This document shows, in pieces, positions 13,001-26,000 of a stretch of 64,000 bases of DNA. Source of the stretch: Lycorma delicatula (lineage: Eukaryota; Arthropoda; Insecta; Hemiptera; Fulgoridae); the NCBI RefSeq assembly GCF_047948215.1, contig NC_134456.1, positions 85,514,515 to 85,578,514 of the forward strand, in the 5' to 3' direction. A model generated the notes under the pieces. The model was given only the letters and a program-made list of their open reading frames with translations, searched no databases and was not told the DNA's origin. Every line of letters begins with the position of its first letter. Position 1 is the first letter of the stretch. The translations under genes and the position numbers were made by a program.

Positions 13001-16000
13001 GCCTTCGTATGGTCTCTTCCAACCGCGACCACCTGCTGTAACCTACAACACTCAACTATCAAATTAAACGATTCGCGGAAGCGCGATCCCCGCGCCTTCA
13101 TCTAACACTGAAGGTTTCACACAAAAATTATTCTTATCTAACTTCAACTAGACAATGGGCTTAGATCATTGACTAATTCTTCAAACACCTCCTAAAATAC
13201 TATCCTCATAAATTGTCGCAACAACGACAATTTTGTCCTAAGACTCAATTTACTCAAAGTCCTTTTGATTTACTTAAAATTCATAAATTTAATAAGACTA
13301 ATGAAAACATACCCTTTCTCACTCTGCTCTGGTTCGGTTTCGGAAGCGAGATCGATGCCTATAAATCCCACACCGCAGATCAATCACAGAGTTCTTCACA
13401 TATCCATTCTCATCCTAAAAGCGAATATTTCAGCTAACCGGGGCTTGATGCCAGAAAGCCTATCTTGGCGAAGTAAGCACCTAGCCAATCGGCTTGCTAT
13501 TCTACACACATTTAAAAAAATTAAATTAAAAAATTCTACACATCTATAACAGCATCAGACCCCCTCAGCCATCCTCCGCAGGGCTAAGAATCTAAGGAAG
13601 CCAACAACTATGTTCCATTTCCTTTTGGTTTTCCAAATTACTTACAGATTAAAACTACAGTTGATCCTCGCAAACTCTCTGGCTACTTTGATACGTTCAG
13701 CTTCGTAGTAGGGATAGACATATAAGACGTGGGGCAAATCATCAATGGTCGTACACTCCGGATACATGCCTGAATTAATCAAACCAAATCTGGCAAAACT
13801 ATCTCGATATTTATTATTCTGAACACCATGTCCAGAAAGAATGTGTCTAATATGCCGATCGGGGAAACCCACCCGATTACCTGCACACTTCTCACATCAG
13901 GAAAAATACCGTGCGTGTAACTGCTATCGGATGATTCAAAAGTGACTTTCAAATACCTAGTGGCCTACAGTGCGTCAAAAGCAGCGGTCTCATAAACGAA
14001 AAATAGATAGTTTTTATGTAGGAATACTTATTGAACTTTATCAATAGTGAAACACTAGAAGTATAAAGTTTAGTAAATATTCCTATATAAAAACGATCTA
14101 TTTGTCGTGTATAAGACCGCTGCTTTTGACGAACTGTAGGCCACTTTTGAAACTATTTGTGTAAAATATTAAACAGTCTCCATTTTGGTTTAGGTTTACC
14201 GTATCCAGAAGTTTTTTAAGTCAACATTTTTATATATCAATTTTTACATTTATAATGATTTGTTACACTCCAACCTTTCCATTTAAACCTTTCCATTTGG
14301 TCTCCTACAGAAAAATAGATCGTTTTATTGTGGGAGCATTCATAAATTACATTTTTTTTACGTTTATCTGTTAAAAAATTATTTGTATTCCCATATATAT
14401 TAGTTATATATTGCAAAAAAATCTAAAATTTCAATATTTTTATCTTAAAAATTACCAGCATAGTATTATAAAATCCGAGATGTTTTCACAATCTAACGCT
14501 GGTACGATTATAATTTAGTTACAAAGTTCGTTAGAACTTCGCCGGTAAGATTCCACAAAACTTCGCATGACTTCGCTTGACTTCGCATGGCGAAGTCAAC
14601 GAAATATTTTTTACAGTTCTAAATATGATCTAACCTAAAAGTGAAATGAAAATGGGTGAAAAAATTAAAATAAGCATGAAAAAATTATATTTCAGTTCAG
14701 TTAGATTTGTAATAAAGAATACTTTCAAAAAATACTTCGAATTTTGACAAGGTTTTTTCTTTCATTTGCTGAACCGCGGGAGCCGCGATTATGTTCTTTT
14801 CCTCAAAAAAATGGCTTTACGAATCGCGCCGCTAGGTAGCGGTACTTAACGGCGCCTTTAAATTTACGAATGATCTCTTAATAATTTACTTGAAATAATA
14901 ACATTTAAAAGAAAATATACTGCAGCTTGTTTTAATAGTAAATGTTCTTATGCAAATGAAAGTACTGAAGATGAAACAATTTTTTCAGTTCCCATCACTT
15001 CATTAAAGAAAATAAAAGTATTAGTTTACAAGAGATTATAACTACTAATAAAATACAAAAAACACGAACAGTAGGAAAGTGTAGGAAAAGGCAACAATGA
15101 TTTGTTACATACAACAAAAGTAAATTCGATTGGTAAAATTTTTATTCTACAATTACAACTAATTATTTGAACTAATCGATGGAGAAATAAAAAGAAGTTC
15201 ATTTAATAATAATATAAAAAGTGTGTCAAAGGATACGATAAAAATTGAGGGTTAAACTTGCAAAGTAATAACTGCAATAATACATCACGGATCTTCGATT
15301 CGATCACGAATAAAGTATAAAGGTCATTTATACAAGTTTTATTAAAAGCGATAAATTTTAATAATATTCATAAGAAAACAACCAGTAATTCATAAAAAAA
15401 AATTAAAGAATAAAATAAAAGAATATTCTAACAAAACGCAGTAATATAAAATAAAATTTCAATGAAATTGTAAACCGTACGGTAAGAGTCTCGCAAATAT
15501 TATTTCTTATGCTCAAAAAACAAAAATTTCTGTAATATAAATAAAACTATTTTTAACTAAATCATAATTGTATCAAGAAAGATAAGTTACTACATTTTCT
15601 ATTATCAAACTCTGTTATTAATTTAGAATTTTATTTAAAAAGTACAAGTTGAATATACGTAATAGACAATAGATATACAATAATAGATAATAAACAATGT
15701 TTAAGCGTTCCATATAATATGCCAAAAAAAATAAAAAATTGTTACAAAATTCTTACCGGTCCGATTTCATTTATTAAACAACAAATAATCACAAGAATTG
15801 TATTATTCCTGTAAATGAGATGTGTATTATATGCTAATGAAATTGGGCCTGTAAGCGTTTTGCAACTTTTTCTGTTTTGTTTATTATATGTAACGCTTAA
15901 ACCTTGTTTATTATCTATTATTGTATATCTATTGTCTATTACATATATTTAACATGTACCTTTTTTAAACAAAATTCTAAATTAATAACAGATTTAGATA

Positions 16001-19000
16001 ATGGAAACGTAGCGTCTTACTTTTTTGACATCAGTATCATTTTGTTAAAAGCAGTTTTATTTATTACAGAAATGTTTGTTTTTTGAGCGGAACTAACGAT
16101 ATCTGCGAGACTCTTATCGTACGGTTTACAATTTCATTGTAATTTTTTTGGATAATCTTTACGGCAATATTTTGTAAAATACCCGATTTTCTCCATATAT
16201 ATTTATTACCAAGAAATAAAAATAATGGAAAATTAAAAAAAAATATATATATATAAATTATTTTTCGATAGCTTCTAAAAGAATTAGAAAACATTTTTCA
16301 TTTGTTTTCAATTTTTTTTTACATTGAATACAACTGGAAACCTGTATCTCAGTAGTTCACAGTTTTTGCAATTCCCTGGAATAAAGGTTGTCTATTTTTA
16401 TCACAAAATATGTCGAAATGTAAGTATAGTAATAAAATAGAAAGATGGTGACATGACTCTTTAAACAAAGTGTTTAAATGCGTTCTTTTTTGGTTCTAAA
16501 TTACTTCTGGAAGGTATTTGGAACAATGATTCATCATGCTTTTAATTTTTATATTAATTATCAGATATTTATCATTGAAAAAAAAAATTATCATTAAAAG
16601 CTGCATTTCGGGACGGGTCCAGACACTCAAGGAATTCTATGCTGGCAACCGGCTCTTTTTTAACGGTATCCTGTAAGTCCAGATAATATATTTATTTAAA
16701 GATCTTTATTTTTTAAATCACATGTAACTGAACTACTGATATACTTCTAGACTTATAATAATATTTTGGTAAATATTTTATAAATAAATGGAACTGAAAA
16801 TTATAACGTATTCTTTTCTTTTTATGTAGGTAGATACACTGAAACTGGCAATTGGATATATAAATTTTCTTAGCGAACTAGTGAGAACAGATCGAGGACA
16901 GTCAGAGCCTTGTAAAGGAATAGGCTTAGGAAAATCAAGAAGACAAGTTCCAAGAGAAGAAAATAGAAAAATTATCGTCCGAGGTATGTATGAGTTTCAT
17001 ATTAAAAAAAAAAGATAAATAAATAAAAAAAGCATAATCTTTACTTTACATTTCCCGGTATATAACAGCTATACAAAGTGATCTTTAAAGGTGAGGGCAA
17101 AGTCTTTTTTTTTCCTGTTTAGCCTCCGGTAACGGCCGTTCAGATAATACTTCAGAGGATGAATGAGGATGATATGTATGAGTGTAAATGAAGTGTAGTC
17201 TTATACATTCTCTGTTCGACTATTCCTGAGATGTGTGATTAATTGAAACCCAACCACTAAAGAACATCAGTATCCATGATCTAGAATTCAAATCCGTGTA
17301 AAAATAACTGGCTTTACTAGGACTTGAACATTGGAATTCTCGACCTCCAAATCATCTGATTTGGGAAGACGCATTCACCACTAGACCAACCCGGTAGGTT
17401 GAGGGCACAGTCTAGGAAGCAATTCACTTAACATATGAAGAAAAAATATCCGGTGAACATAGTCCGAAAACGCATATTTTTCTGTCTGGCCGCCATTTGT
17501 GTTTTTTAAGAAAAAAACTATTTTTGAAGAACGGTTGGAGATAACGCAATAAAATTTTGCAATTTATTTTAAAGTAACATTTTTTAATAGAAAAAAAATA
17601 ACGATGCTCTTCGTCGACAAATTTCAAAATGAGCCGAAGCTCATTTTGAAGCGTATCCGGGAACCCACTTCGCCGGCCGGGTCTCGGTCTTTTTATTCAT
17701 TCACACCTAACGGACCCCAGGAGTCCCCGCTCCATCACGAGAATCCACATACCAGGGCATGTGAGCCTTCAGGAACGGGGCTGTCCGCCCAGCCCTGCTA
17801 TAAACTAAAACCCTCAGTATCCCAGTCGTCTTGCATCATCTTCTTTTATTCTGAGGACTGCTCTTGCAAATATGCCAGTTTCTGGATATAGCCAAGAGCC
17901 ACTTCGAGAGCTGCTCAGGTCGGGTATACATCAGTCCTGCATTTATACGATGTTCCTCCCATCGTCTGCACACGAAAATAGTGTGTTCGGCATCGTCAAC
18001 CGCATCGCAGTAACAGCATATGGGTGACTCTCTCCTGCCAAACCTATGCAGGTTTTGTTCAAACGCACCATGTCCCGACATGAGTTGCGTTGTGTGGTAA
18101 TCTAATTCGCCATGAGAGCGATCTAGCCAAGCATCCAGGTCCGGGATAATTCTTCTGGTCCATGCGGCCACTGCTGAACCCGCCCATTCCACTTTCCATT
18201 GTTCCCGTATTATAGAATTGGCCTCAACTTTGGCTATACCGGACGCCCTTAGTTTTCATCCTTTAATTTGCAATTCTATCACCGGAACACCGAAGAAAGC
18301 ACGCACAGTGCATCATACGATAAGGTTTGGTACCCCGAAACTACGCCTAGAAGCGACTTCCTATGAGTGCTAGTTAATTTTCTTCTGTTGCGCTTGACAT
18401 TAACCTCATCGGCCATACCAGGGCGGCGTACAACAGAGACGACGTTATCACCGATGTGGTAAGTCGTCTCTTCGACGCACGTCGAATTCCTTGTCCCGCA
18501 AAGAGACAACGCAAGGCACGGATTGTTGTTTCCACTCTGTCGCAGATCATGGCCACATGACTGGAATATTTGAAGTGTTTATCCAGTAACACCCCTAGAT
18601 ATTTAGCACTTTCCACCTCGACAATTGCCTCTCCTCTCAGGCGCAGATTTAATCTTCTGAGTATCCTACCAACCAGTGAAGAGGATACTCTTGCATTTGG
18701 AAGGAGAGACTTCCAAACTGTTGTTGACGAGCCATTCATTAACTAATTGTAAAGTAACATTCCCCTTGTCTTCACTTCATCTAAGGTACTGGCCTCCACT
18801 AGCAGCGAGATGTAGTCCGCTGCACACAGCAGCGGACTACATCTGGTTACAGTTATCAGTTACATCTGATAAAGAATTTTAGATAACGATTTTCTTAAAT
18901 CGTTATCTAAAATTGTTAAATTACGTTTTCCATTTTTTTTTATTATCTTCTCGTCAAGCGCTATAGTTATAGAAGGAAAAGTTTGATAATCGATCAAGTT

Positions 19001-20012
19001 TAAGCATACGCGGTTTTAATCGGATCTTGACGTTTTGAACCGACGGAACCCAAAAAATCGGATGGAAATTTTCCGAATGTTCGTATATACTTGTATGTGT
19101 TCGGTGTTAGGTGTCGTACCCTAAATCACCTTATATTTTCAGAACTACTCGGCCGATTTTAATTAAACTTGGGCAGATTACTTCTATATATGATGCATTG
19201 ATACCATTAAATTTTCAACTTAAAAGACTGAGGGGATGAGGCTGTAGGGTAAGGTCACCTTCAGTATCTCAAGATTTCTGCTAATTAAGGTCTTATTTTT
19301 CTTAGGCGCATTTGTTAACAATTAAAAAATAATAATATTTGCACAAAAAGATTTTTGCAAAATCTCACCCATACCTCAAAAAATGCTCTACATAAACTAG
19401 CTGCTAAGTGGTTATAGTGTATCATTAGTATAATGATACCCTATACCCCTTTCACCATAAGGAGCGCTAGGTAGCACTGACGTCCAGCTGCTGTAGTCGT
19501 CTTCTATGTTGTAATGTCATAGGTGAGCGGTAGAATTAAATAAATGAATAATATTTAATATTTAAAGTGTAAAAAAAGTATTTAACGTGGCCGCTAGTGC
19601 TGGCCACACTCGTGGGAATGAAATACGGTATGCGCGCGCGCTTTAGTTAGAATCGTTGAATTAATTTAAAAAAAAAATTATATTTAATAAAAAAATAAAT
19701 ATTATATCGTATTTAAATAAAATGATAAATATTTTAAATTAAGTTGCGTGTGTAAGCCGTGTATCTGAAATAAACTGCGAGGCAGGGAAATACTACAACT
19801 ATGTTGCCAGCTTTTTTTTTTATAGGATTTGGTCGATTTTAAGTAATAGCAATAAAATAAATGATATTTAAAGATCCAATGACATAAATGAAATAAAAAT
19901 TTATCAAGGACGATGCAGGAAAATGTATGCAATTCTTTGCCGGTTTTTAAAACTGTCAACCTGACATTACTGTCATTATATATATATATATATATATAAT
20001 GACAGTAATGTC

Positions 20013-20060
<48 letters not shown>

Positions 20061-23000
20061 CTGTTTATAATATATATATCCAATATTTAAATTTTATTTA
20101 GCAATCGGACTGGAATTTATTCTTATAACTTAAAAAATAATTACACATTTAATGCTTGGTTTGGCAGCGGCTGTGTTAATCGGTATGTGTTAATCTATCG
20201 ATTGTGGTTGGCCATCAAATGTTTGGTATGAATATTACAGATTTTGCATAGAAACTGGAAAAAGTAAGCTTTTTGTACAGTATAATTCGTTTCAAATCTT
20301 TATATATGTCTTTTTTATATTTAGGAGAAGGAAATTCACTAACGTCCTCTAAATTGTGATTTATTTAGTATAGCAGTTATTTTTTTTATTTCATATCTTC
20401 AAATATTTTTTTTTGTTTAACCTTCGGGTCCACCATTAGGTATTGCTTTAGAGGATGAAATGAATGATTTTTAGCGTGTGTGAAAAAGCCATGCCTAACC
20501 GGGATTCGAACCCGGGACCTCCGGATGAAAGGCCGAGACGCTACCAGTCCCGCCACGGAGGCCGGCTCTTCAAGTATTTGCCTAAGATTATTTTTACGTG
20601 TTTATATTTTAAATAATTCATATGGAATTTAATCACATCTACTTTTTATTTTACAATTAATTGTAAATTTTTGAGCTGCTGTGATGAAGGTTTTACAACA
20701 GTTTTCGTCGATCAATTCTGATAACTAATAAGGGTAGTTCATTTTTTAACCATAGAATAGTGTTTTTTAACCATAGAATACCTACTCCTGACGTGATCTA
20801 TATTATCATATACTATTACGTACCGATCTGAATAAAATATTTATTTATACTATATCACTTCAATAGTAAAGAAGAAACAGGAAATTCTTACGGTCATGGA
20901 GACCAAAACTTATCTATAATCACTGTAGAATATGATACCATAACAGTAGAATGTCGGTTTAAACGGTAATTAAAATACACCACGGTACAATTAAATCAAC
21001 GACCAGGCAGGAGAATGATCTGGTTACCATCAATAGCCCAGAACCCGTCACTATTTTTTTTACCAAAAATATTATCCAAATAATGTTTTAAATAAAAATA
21101 TTAGCGTTTTTAACTACGGCCTCGAATAATATTTTGTTAAAAATACTTTTTTCATAAGTTGAAGTTACAAATAACAATACGGTATTATAGTAGTTACTAG
21201 TACTGCAGTGCTCTCTGATTCATGCAATTTATTTTTACTATCGAACGGTTAAAAAGTGCTTTAGGACATTTTTTTTAATGAACAACGATGAAAAACTCTT
21301 GAACGAATCTGAATTCGTGCATAAAATCAACAATTCAGCCCAGCGCCTCAGTAAACTGCTCAACAAATTTAATTAGAAGACAGCAATAACTGGGATTAGC
21401 GACTCATAGCTTAAATTAGTGGGGATGCTGCTCCAGGAAATTCTTTTCTGTACCTTTTCAAGGCCATGGATAAAGTTTTCTGTAAAATAAAATAACCGAA
21501 AGAATATGAATAAAATAGAATAGCTGGAAGCAGGATAATAATCTAATTCTACACTTATTGTATTCAAGAGTATGGTGCACGGTTTAACCGAATAAATAAT
21601 AAAATGTCAATACAGATAATATTTTTTAGTATTATTAGATAATAACTTAATAAAATGCCCGCTTAAAAACACTATAGTACAACGGTGCCTAATTTAAATT
21701 TCTATATACACAGAAACAAATTCATAATTCGTTTTTACTAATTAACTTCTCTTTCGCTCTTACAGCGTGTTTTTGGATAGATTTGGCAATCAAAGAGCCC
21801 TTGTGCTTTCCGCCATCTTCCGATCGCTACTGAAAAAACAACTAAACTGCTTTCATATTTTTCATCCACCGAGTAAACTAGAAAAGGGAACGAACAAGGA
21901 ATGTTCCATACATACGCGGAGTAAAAAAAAACTACCTTCCACCAGCATGCCAAGGTCGGCACTGTAGGAACGACAGTGCGCACTTTCCCTCGTAGCCTTG
22001 CGTGTATCTTCCTATGCGCTCATGCGCACAACAGCCAAACACCATGCTTCTGGAACTGTGAAGCGCACAAATCCATACAAAAATTTTTGTATCTTTTTTT
22101 ATAAATTAGGGAATGGCTACTGACATTAAGCTTAACGATTATATATTGTACAAGTATAAAGGAAGAATTAAAGAAAAAAGGACTCATGATATCGATAATA
22201 TCAAGTGGAAATAGGGAGTGCTACAGTTCTACGGTACCTATACGCGAGCCGCTACTAGTAACGGGCATTATGACGATAAGTTTTGATAAATATAACAGGT
22301 ATTTTTTCATTAATCCGAAGCCCATTCAATAATTAAATAGACAAATAGCAACAGTGGAAAAAGCTATTTAATAGAACAAACTGAAACCGAATGAAATTCA
22401 TGTTGGTTTCTCTGATATAGAAAATATCGCTGTTCAAATAAAATTTCCATTATTATAATCTTCTTTTCCGATCGAAACGTATGTCGTAGAAGAACAGTGT
22501 AACGTGGTAAGATTTTTATTTACTGAAGCTAAATCGATCGAAATTCATTCGAGGATGTTAAAACAGTATGTTAAAAAGTTTATTAAATATGAAAAGTTTT
22601 ATTAGTATATCGAACAGTTTAAATCGGGTAGAAAATCAGTCATCGATTTTCATCTTGGCAGAAGGCAGATAGAAGATAAGACTGACTATCCAAAGTAGCA
22701 TTAATATTTTATTCGCAAGGACACAACCACAAAATCTGTGAAAAATAAAAAATTGTAGTGCGATTATCGGCATTTCTTTATCCACGATAAGCTGAATTAC
22801 CTCAAAACGTGTTCGAGTAGCGTTCTAAGACGATCGATTAAAATTAACAAACACATCCGAATTCAATTTGTACGGACTTTAAACAACAGTTTTTAGGGGA
22901 AATTAATGATTTTATAGATCGATATGGAATGGAAATACCCGAGCTTGCTCGCCAGAAAAAAAATTCAAAACCTAAACATCAACCGGTAAAGCGATGCTAA

Positions 23001-26000
23001 TGGTGTTCTAAAACTGTAAAGGCCCATTTGATAGCGATTATCCTTAAGAATTACGTACAATTGACAGTGAATACTGTTGTTATGGTAGAAAATAGAGTGA
23101 AACCCGCAATAAGGAGCAAACTTCATGCTTCTCGCTCAAAAAGCGTAATTCTTTTGAATGATATCACCCTCCCCATACCGCTCAAAAAAAGATACGTGAA
23201 GCTTTTCAGAATTCGAGTAGACAGGAAGAGTTTGCTTTACCAAAATTATAATCCCGATCTTGGACCGTTAGAATTTTTTGTTAGATTCTCTCGGAACAGA
23301 ACGGAACGTTAGAGTATCGGGGGGGAATATTTTATCCCCTTTTCAAAGCATAAGCCTGTACATCATTTTGTTGTTGCTGGGTCGTTTTAATTATCTGTCA
23401 TGTATTTAATATTTGGTGACAGTTATAAATCTATTTTTAGTTTAAATGAGTTTGGGATCGCGTTCTGATCCTTTGTAGATTGTGTTTTGAAATATTTTAC
23501 TTGCTGTTTTCCTTGAGAGATAAGCAAGATATTTTCGTCCTTTTCCTAACGCGATTCTCCTTCAGCCCGTCCACTGAAGATCTTTCGGTAATTTAAATGC
23601 CTTTTAGTCTAGTAGGAGCGCCTGATGGGGTTCTAATTTTTAGAGAATCTAATGTATTATCTTCGCGGAGGTAATCGAATGCGGTATTTTTAGGCGGTCG
23701 CCTGACTAATATAAGATGAAAAAAGAACAGTGAATCTAGGTTTTGAAGATTCTTCTTCTTATAGCAACAGTCTGGGCCGGGCTGAGTTCGCTGTCTTGGG
23801 ACGATCTCTTGCCTCTTTATTCTATTTGCCGGACTCCGAGTTTGTTGTTCGTTTGGTTCCGTCAAAGAATTCTAACTTGGCACTTAGTCCGGCAACATGA
23901 GCGGATTAATAATGCGGTAAAAAAACGGCTTACGCACCGAGTTGAACGATTATTTATTACTGGAAATATAAAGTCTAAAGAAAGATGGCTGGAACGGCTA
24001 AATTTAGCCGACAAGTATGTAGAAAAATGCGTTATTCTCATCGTCAATGAATAAATAATTGCCTTTGTTAAGTCATTTGTCTCTTTAATTATTACTCGTA
24101 TTAAACGTCCTGTAGTTTGACTTGGGTGTACTGTATAATCATCCTGTGGTTATCTACTCTTAAAAGCGCTAATCATTTTATCAGTACTTATTATTCAAAT
24201 TGATTACAATAATTATTAATAAAAAATAAGTGTGATCTCAGCATGTAATAAACGTGTAATTAAATCTAATCAATAGTTTTATCTGTAAAAATAATATATA
24301 TATATATATATATATAAAATGAATAAACTTATCTTAATAATGCGGTAGTTTAAAGGCAGGTGTGTTTTGAAGTCTTTTTTGTGTATTCGTGTATAGGTTT
24401 ATAATATATAATTCATAATAACCGGAAGGAATCGATACAAAATGGAATGAATTGTAAAAACGCAATTGTTTAAAAGTTTAGGGGTTGATGATGCGATATT
24501 ACTCGTAGAACGGAAATATTGAAAATTTAACCCGCACCCCTCACATAACTGGAACCTCTCACCCTTAGTCATCATTACCTTGAATAGTAAAGGGTCGGTA
24601 AGGTTCTTTTAATCGAGTGTTCTTGTCAATGTTACTATTACGAGGGGAATATAAAATAATCGTAGTCTATTTAAACCTATTCGAGTCGCTTGACGGTATT
24701 CATTCAATAGCATTAAAGCTTTTAATTTTTAAAATCCTAGGAAATCTTTCGCAAATGTTAAAAGCTCGCAAATGGCTATCATCCTGCTGGTATGATCCTA
24801 TTTCAAAGAATATTTGATATAAAAATGTAATCTTATCTATATTTATTTACTAACGATTAGATTACATGTGGCCAATCACGAAATTGATTGAAAATTAGTA
24901 TTACAGATTAAAAAAATCAATTTTAATACTTTTTTAATGAATAAAATGTAATTTTGCTAAATGAAGAAAAATATTATGCATGATTGTGTCAAAACAAAAT
25001 TATAAAAAAAAAAAAAAAATCTAATGTGGACACCACATGACGTTCTTGTACGCCAATTAAATTACTTATACACTTTTTTTTTTTTTTTTTAATGAAAAGT
25101 AATAAAATTTTATTTCATAAATAACTTCTGATGTTTTCATAATTTTTTTTTATTGTTATTATTGAATTATTATTTATCGTATTTTTTTTTTACAATCACA
25201 GGTTAATAAATGATTAATAAAACAATATATTAAAATTCGAAACAATGTTCCTCCTCCTTGTGAGACCAAATATTTCATTAATTAAAATATCATTTGGCTA
25301 TAACTCCGGAATCAATGAAGTAAGTACCACTTATGATATATCGTTGAAAACCGCTCAATGAGGACTTATTACTCAGTTAAAAACAAGTCCAAAATCCAAA
25401 TGTTTTGGATTTTGGGCTTTTTGGACACTTTTAGTTCAGTCGATTACAATAAAAAGCAACTAGATGTTACAACAGTCTTAAACCTAAAACTTCAACATTC
25501 TACAGCTAATCGTTTTTGAGTTATGCGAATACATACGTACGTACAGACATCACGCCGAAACTAATTAAAGTGGATTAACTTATGGTGAAAATGGATATTT
25601 CCGCTGAAATCTGAAAACCGAAACTTTTCGCGATCACAATACTTCCTTTACTTCGTACAAGGAAGTAATAGATCCGTTATTCTATTTTTACTTCTTTGTA
25701 CGAAGTAAAGGAATTATTATGATCGCGAAAAATTTCGGTTTTCAGATTTCAACGGAAATATCCATTTTCACCATTCCTGGATCCATTTTGACTAGTTTTG
25801 GCGTGAAGTATGTATGACCGTACGTATGTATCGTATGTTTGTATCGCGTAACTCAAAAACTATTAGCCGTAGGATGTTGAAATTTTGATAGGATTGTTGT
25901 AACATCTAGCTGTGCACCTTTTAATTACAATCGACTGAACCAAAAGTGTCCAAAAAAGCCCAAAATCTAAACAAATCTGGATTTATGACTTTTTCTTAAT

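Noticed and set aside
12696..13067. 123-residue open frame
   Set aside because: Runs through repeat family C, which is not open in its other copies; no recognisable domain.
20480..20562. tRNA gene on the minus strand
   Set aside because: The A and B boxes are good, but the acceptor stem pairs only in part, the anticodon arm is irregular, and SINE body, tail and target duplications surround it.
21738..21983. Overlapping frames on both strands at a GC-elevated patch
   Set aside because: No domain, no codon evidence, no splice context; kept only as a composition anomaly.
23743..24054. 103-residue frame starting with a signal-peptide-like stretch
   Set aside because: Overlaps an equally long frame on the other strand, has no family motif, and lies in intron 3 without splice-site or repeat support.
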